Below are positions 20,302 through 21,895 of a stretch of 21,895 nucleotides of DNA, in pieces. Source of the stretch: JAKAWM01 sp049966695 (GTDB lineage Bacteria > Actinomycetota > Acidimicrobiia > Acidimicrobiales > Palsa-688); contig JBMFUG010000044.1 of NCBI GenBank assembly GCA_049966695.1, positions 1 to 21,895 of the forward strand, written 5' to 3'. Made by a program: the position numbers and the translations under genes. Each line of letters opens with the position of its first letter. The stretch's first letter is position 1. Below the pieces are notes generated by a model. The model was given only the letters and a program-made list of their open reading frames with translations. It ran no database searches and was not told the origin of the DNA.

Positions 20302-20655
20302 GGCGTTAAACGGTGCGGACGGCCCTTAGGGTAACCGGGCTTCCAGTCCGGTGACTGTCGGTCCTCTATGCAAGCCTTCACGATGTCAAGGGGAACCCGC
20401 CGCAAGGTACGACAGCGCAAGAAGGAGACCACAAATGCTGGCCTATAGCGCCTGTGGGCTTCTGGCCACCTTCTGGAGCGGGTGCGAGTGGCCACCTTCT
20501 GGGGCGGGTGCAAGGGGAGAAGCTCGTCTTTAGGCTCATGACGAGGTACGACAGGGCGACCTTCGGCGGGTAGCCCACGAGCAGGTCGACATGGTCATTG
20601 TCGGTCTCGAACTCCCCGAGCGTGGCCCCGAAATGCCTGCGTACTTCTACGAAGG
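20302..20655 (-). pseudogene. tnpA: IS200/IS605-family TnpA (Y1 transposase) remnant
   Basis: Reading the minus strand from about 20655, one frame gives EVRRHFGATLGEFETD, then DHVDLLVGYPPKVALSYLV, then HLWSPSCAVVPCGG. The frame then shifts near 20390-20400 and continues as PLDIVKACIEDRQSPDWKP. This is the TnpA core in order: HxH-type motif region (here DHVDLL, so the second His of the usual HVHLL is Asp), YPP helix, LWSPSY and the IVKxYIE tyrosine helix (here IVKACIE, so the catalytic Tyr is Cys). The 5' third is missing, there is a frameshift, and a 26-bp internal duplication adds extra residues. It is clearly inactive. TGA at 20378-20380 stops the first frame. Confidence 0.82.
20464..20515. 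repeat. 26-bp tandem duplication inside the tnpA remnant
   Basis: GGCCACCTTCTGGAGCGGGT plus GC at 20464-20485 recurs at 20490-20511 with one substitution; the period is 26 bp. It lies between the YPP and LWSP parts of tnpA and duplicates about nine residues out of phase. Confidence 0.85.
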
Positions 20656-20659
20656 CCGT

Positions 20660-21692
20660 TGCCTATGCCGGTCAGCCGAGAACCCGCACCTTCACCCCGC
20701 TCGTTGCTCTGCTGCCCGAGAGGTCCACCCTCGAGCTTTCCTACCTGGAGGCCACTTTCTCCGGCCTGGTCTCCTACGGCACCTCCGCCAGGCTGCTGAC
20801 AGAAGTGCTCCCCCTCGGCCGCCGCCTCCACGCCCAGGCCGTAGCCTGCGGCCCGGAGAGCGAACTTGGTGACGAGCATCACTCCTTCATCGAGGGCTGT
20901 CCCCGGGGACTGGGCGGTGCTGCCCCACCCTGACCCGCCGATCGTAGTCGGCCTGGGCGGCGGCTTCGTCCACTCCTCCGCCCAGGGCTCCCGCCGTGAC
21001 GGGTGGTTCGAGGTGATAACCGGCAAGGCCGTACCAGGCGAGGGCAAGGTCCTGACCTTCGGCTTCGTGCAGACTTACGACCAAAAACCGAGACGGCGGC
21101 TCTACGGGCTGCTCACCGCGCAGGGCCTCCAGGCCGACCAGCAGGTCACCTTCCTCACCGGCTGGGCCGACGACGTGCAGGACTTGCCCTTGTACCTGAA
21201 TCCGGGGACCGAGTACTTGTTGGACTGGTTCCATATCATCATGCGGCTCACGGTGCTGCAGCAGATGGCCAAAGGCCTCGCTGCCATCGACCTCACCAGC
21301 CGTCGAGGGCCGTAGTGCGGGGACCCGGTAGACGCCGACCTCCGCCTGTTCGGGGCGGACCTGGCCAAGGTCTCCCACCAGTTGGAACGGCTCAAGTGGT
21401 TGTGCTGGCACGGGAACGTTTTCCGGGTGCTGCAGCTCTTCGACGACCTCGGCTTCGATCTGGAGGTCCTCGCCGATGCCGGGCGCTAGTACGCCAAGCT
21501 GCGCAAGGCGTTGAGCGAGTTCCGGGGCTTCATCGCTGCCAATGGCCCCTCCATCCCCAATTACGGCGAGCGCTACCGGCTGGGCGAGCGCATCTCTGCC
21601 GCGTTCGCCGGGTCCACCATCAACCAGATGGTCGCCAAAAGATATGGTCAATTGTCAGCAGATGCGCTGGGGCTCCAGAGAGGCACACCGTA
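20660..21692 (+). pseudogene. ISKra4-family transposase remnant with frameshifts and stops
   Basis: Pieces of one transposase appear in order over three frames: TRTFTPLVALLPERSTLELS (about 20690), HHSFIEGCPR, a frameshift near 20900, PPIVVGLGGGF, GFVQTYDQKPRRRLYGLL, LYLNPGTEYLLDWFHIIMRL, TAG at 21313-21315, LERLKWLCWHGNVFRVLQLF, TAG at 21487-21489, IPNYGERYRLGERISAAF and STINQMVAKR, then a shift to QQMRWGSREAH. This order and these blocks are those of ISKra4-family transposases. The usual GLDGGY aspartate is Gly (GLGGGF) and the FLSDGGD block reads FLTGWAD, so catalytic acids are also lost. Its start abuts the tnpA remnant. Similarity ends near 21690. Confidence 0.85.
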
Positions 21693-21765
21693 AGCATTCA
21701 GGTGGCAGGTCGCGCGGAGAGCGAGAATCCACCACTCAGGGCCCACCATCGACTAGAAACGTGGT

Positions 21766-21895
21766 GTGGCTGGTCCTTCGCTGCGAGAGCAACTTCGAGC
21801 GTCCCTCGGCATTATTGACGAGGTGCGGGCCGACAACGAGTCACGGCGGGCCGAGAACGAGTCTTTGCGGGCCCAAGTAGGCCGGTCGGTGGCGG
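21766..21895 (+). CDS. N-terminal part of a coiled-coil ORF, possibly a transposase (3' end outside window)
   Basis: A GTG at 21766, three codons after an in-frame TAG (21754-21756), opens a frame that runs to the window edge. It reads MAGPSLREQLRASLGIIDEV, followed by a heptad-like stretch containing ADNESRRAENESLRAQV. Such leucine-zipper starts are found in IS66-type TnpC proteins, which would fit the IS-rich surroundings. This is not proven, as only about 43 residues are visible. No strong Shine-Dalgarno precedes the GTG. Confidence 0.4.
   Translation, partial: MAGPSLREQLRASLGIIDEVRADNESRRAENESLRAQVGRSVA

Noticed and set aside
20320..20380. tRNA-like stretch with a CCGGG-CTTCCAG-TCCGG hairpin resembling a Gly(TCC) anticodon arm.
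   Set aside because: No D-arm, T-loop or acceptor stem can be built around it; it lies inside the tnpA remnant (SPDWKPG region).
1..21895. CRISPR array or rRNA/tRNA genes.
   Set aside because: No regularly spaced repeats separated by unique spacers, and no rRNA core or complete tRNA cloverleaf was recognised; all repeats are short and directly tandem.

Overview
This is a GC-rich window with dense, mixed-strand genes and many GTG starts. It most likely comes from an actinomycetote. The best lineage evidence is a fused E2-E1 alpha-ketoglutarate decarboxylase/dehydrogenase (Kgd), an actinobacterial-type MalQ, a DevS/DevR-like two-component pair, and an N-terminal-GNAT acyl-CoA synthetase. A deep-branching group such as Acidimicrobiia is a guess. 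The 5' end is not a clean boundary: a RecB-like nuclease gene on the minus strand runs off it.

Layout. (1) 1-4050: minus-strand RecB-type Fe-S nuclease, then plus-strand malQ and a 2H phosphoesterase (LigT-like), then a small Cys/His protein on the minus strand. (2) 4086-10480, plus strand: kgd, an unusual NYN ribonuclease + S1 + histone-H1-like-tail protein, and a macrodomain protein. (3) 10540-17822: a redox/dormancy-type island. It holds a PNPOx-fold protein, a soluble PAS-PAS-GAF histidine kinase, a second divergent PNPOx-like protein overlapping a GNAT/acyl-CoA synthetase fusion, a NarL/DevR-type response regulator, and a two-helix membrane protein. The divergent kinase/PNPOx promoter region carries three GGGCC-N4-GGC(CC) sites spaced 23 and 21 bp. 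Related sites lie upstream of the membrane protein and, more weakly, of the first PNPOx gene. These share the skeleton of the mycobacterial DosR/DevR box. (4) 17823-18181: a 359-bp AT-richer intergenic region with a perfect CRP-type site (TGTGA-N6-TCACA), followed by a zinc-dependent acetoin-utilisation/HDAC-family deacetylase and a PilZ protein. (5) 20300-21895: an insertion-sequence graveyard. It contains a broken IS200/IS605 tnpA on the minus strand abutting a broken ISKra4-family transposase on the plus strand, then the start of a coiled-coil ORF cut by the window edge.

Two themes link the genes. One is oxygen/redox-responsive dormancy control (kinase, regulator, flavin-fold proteins, phased boxes). 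The other is acyl/acetyl metabolism (GNAT-ACS, HDAC-like deacetylase, O-acetyl-ADP-ribose-type macrodomain, Lys/Ala-rich tail protein). Both links are inferred from gene content. A further feature is recent-looking short tandem duplications (11, 22, 23, 26 and 30 bp), two of which span stop codons.
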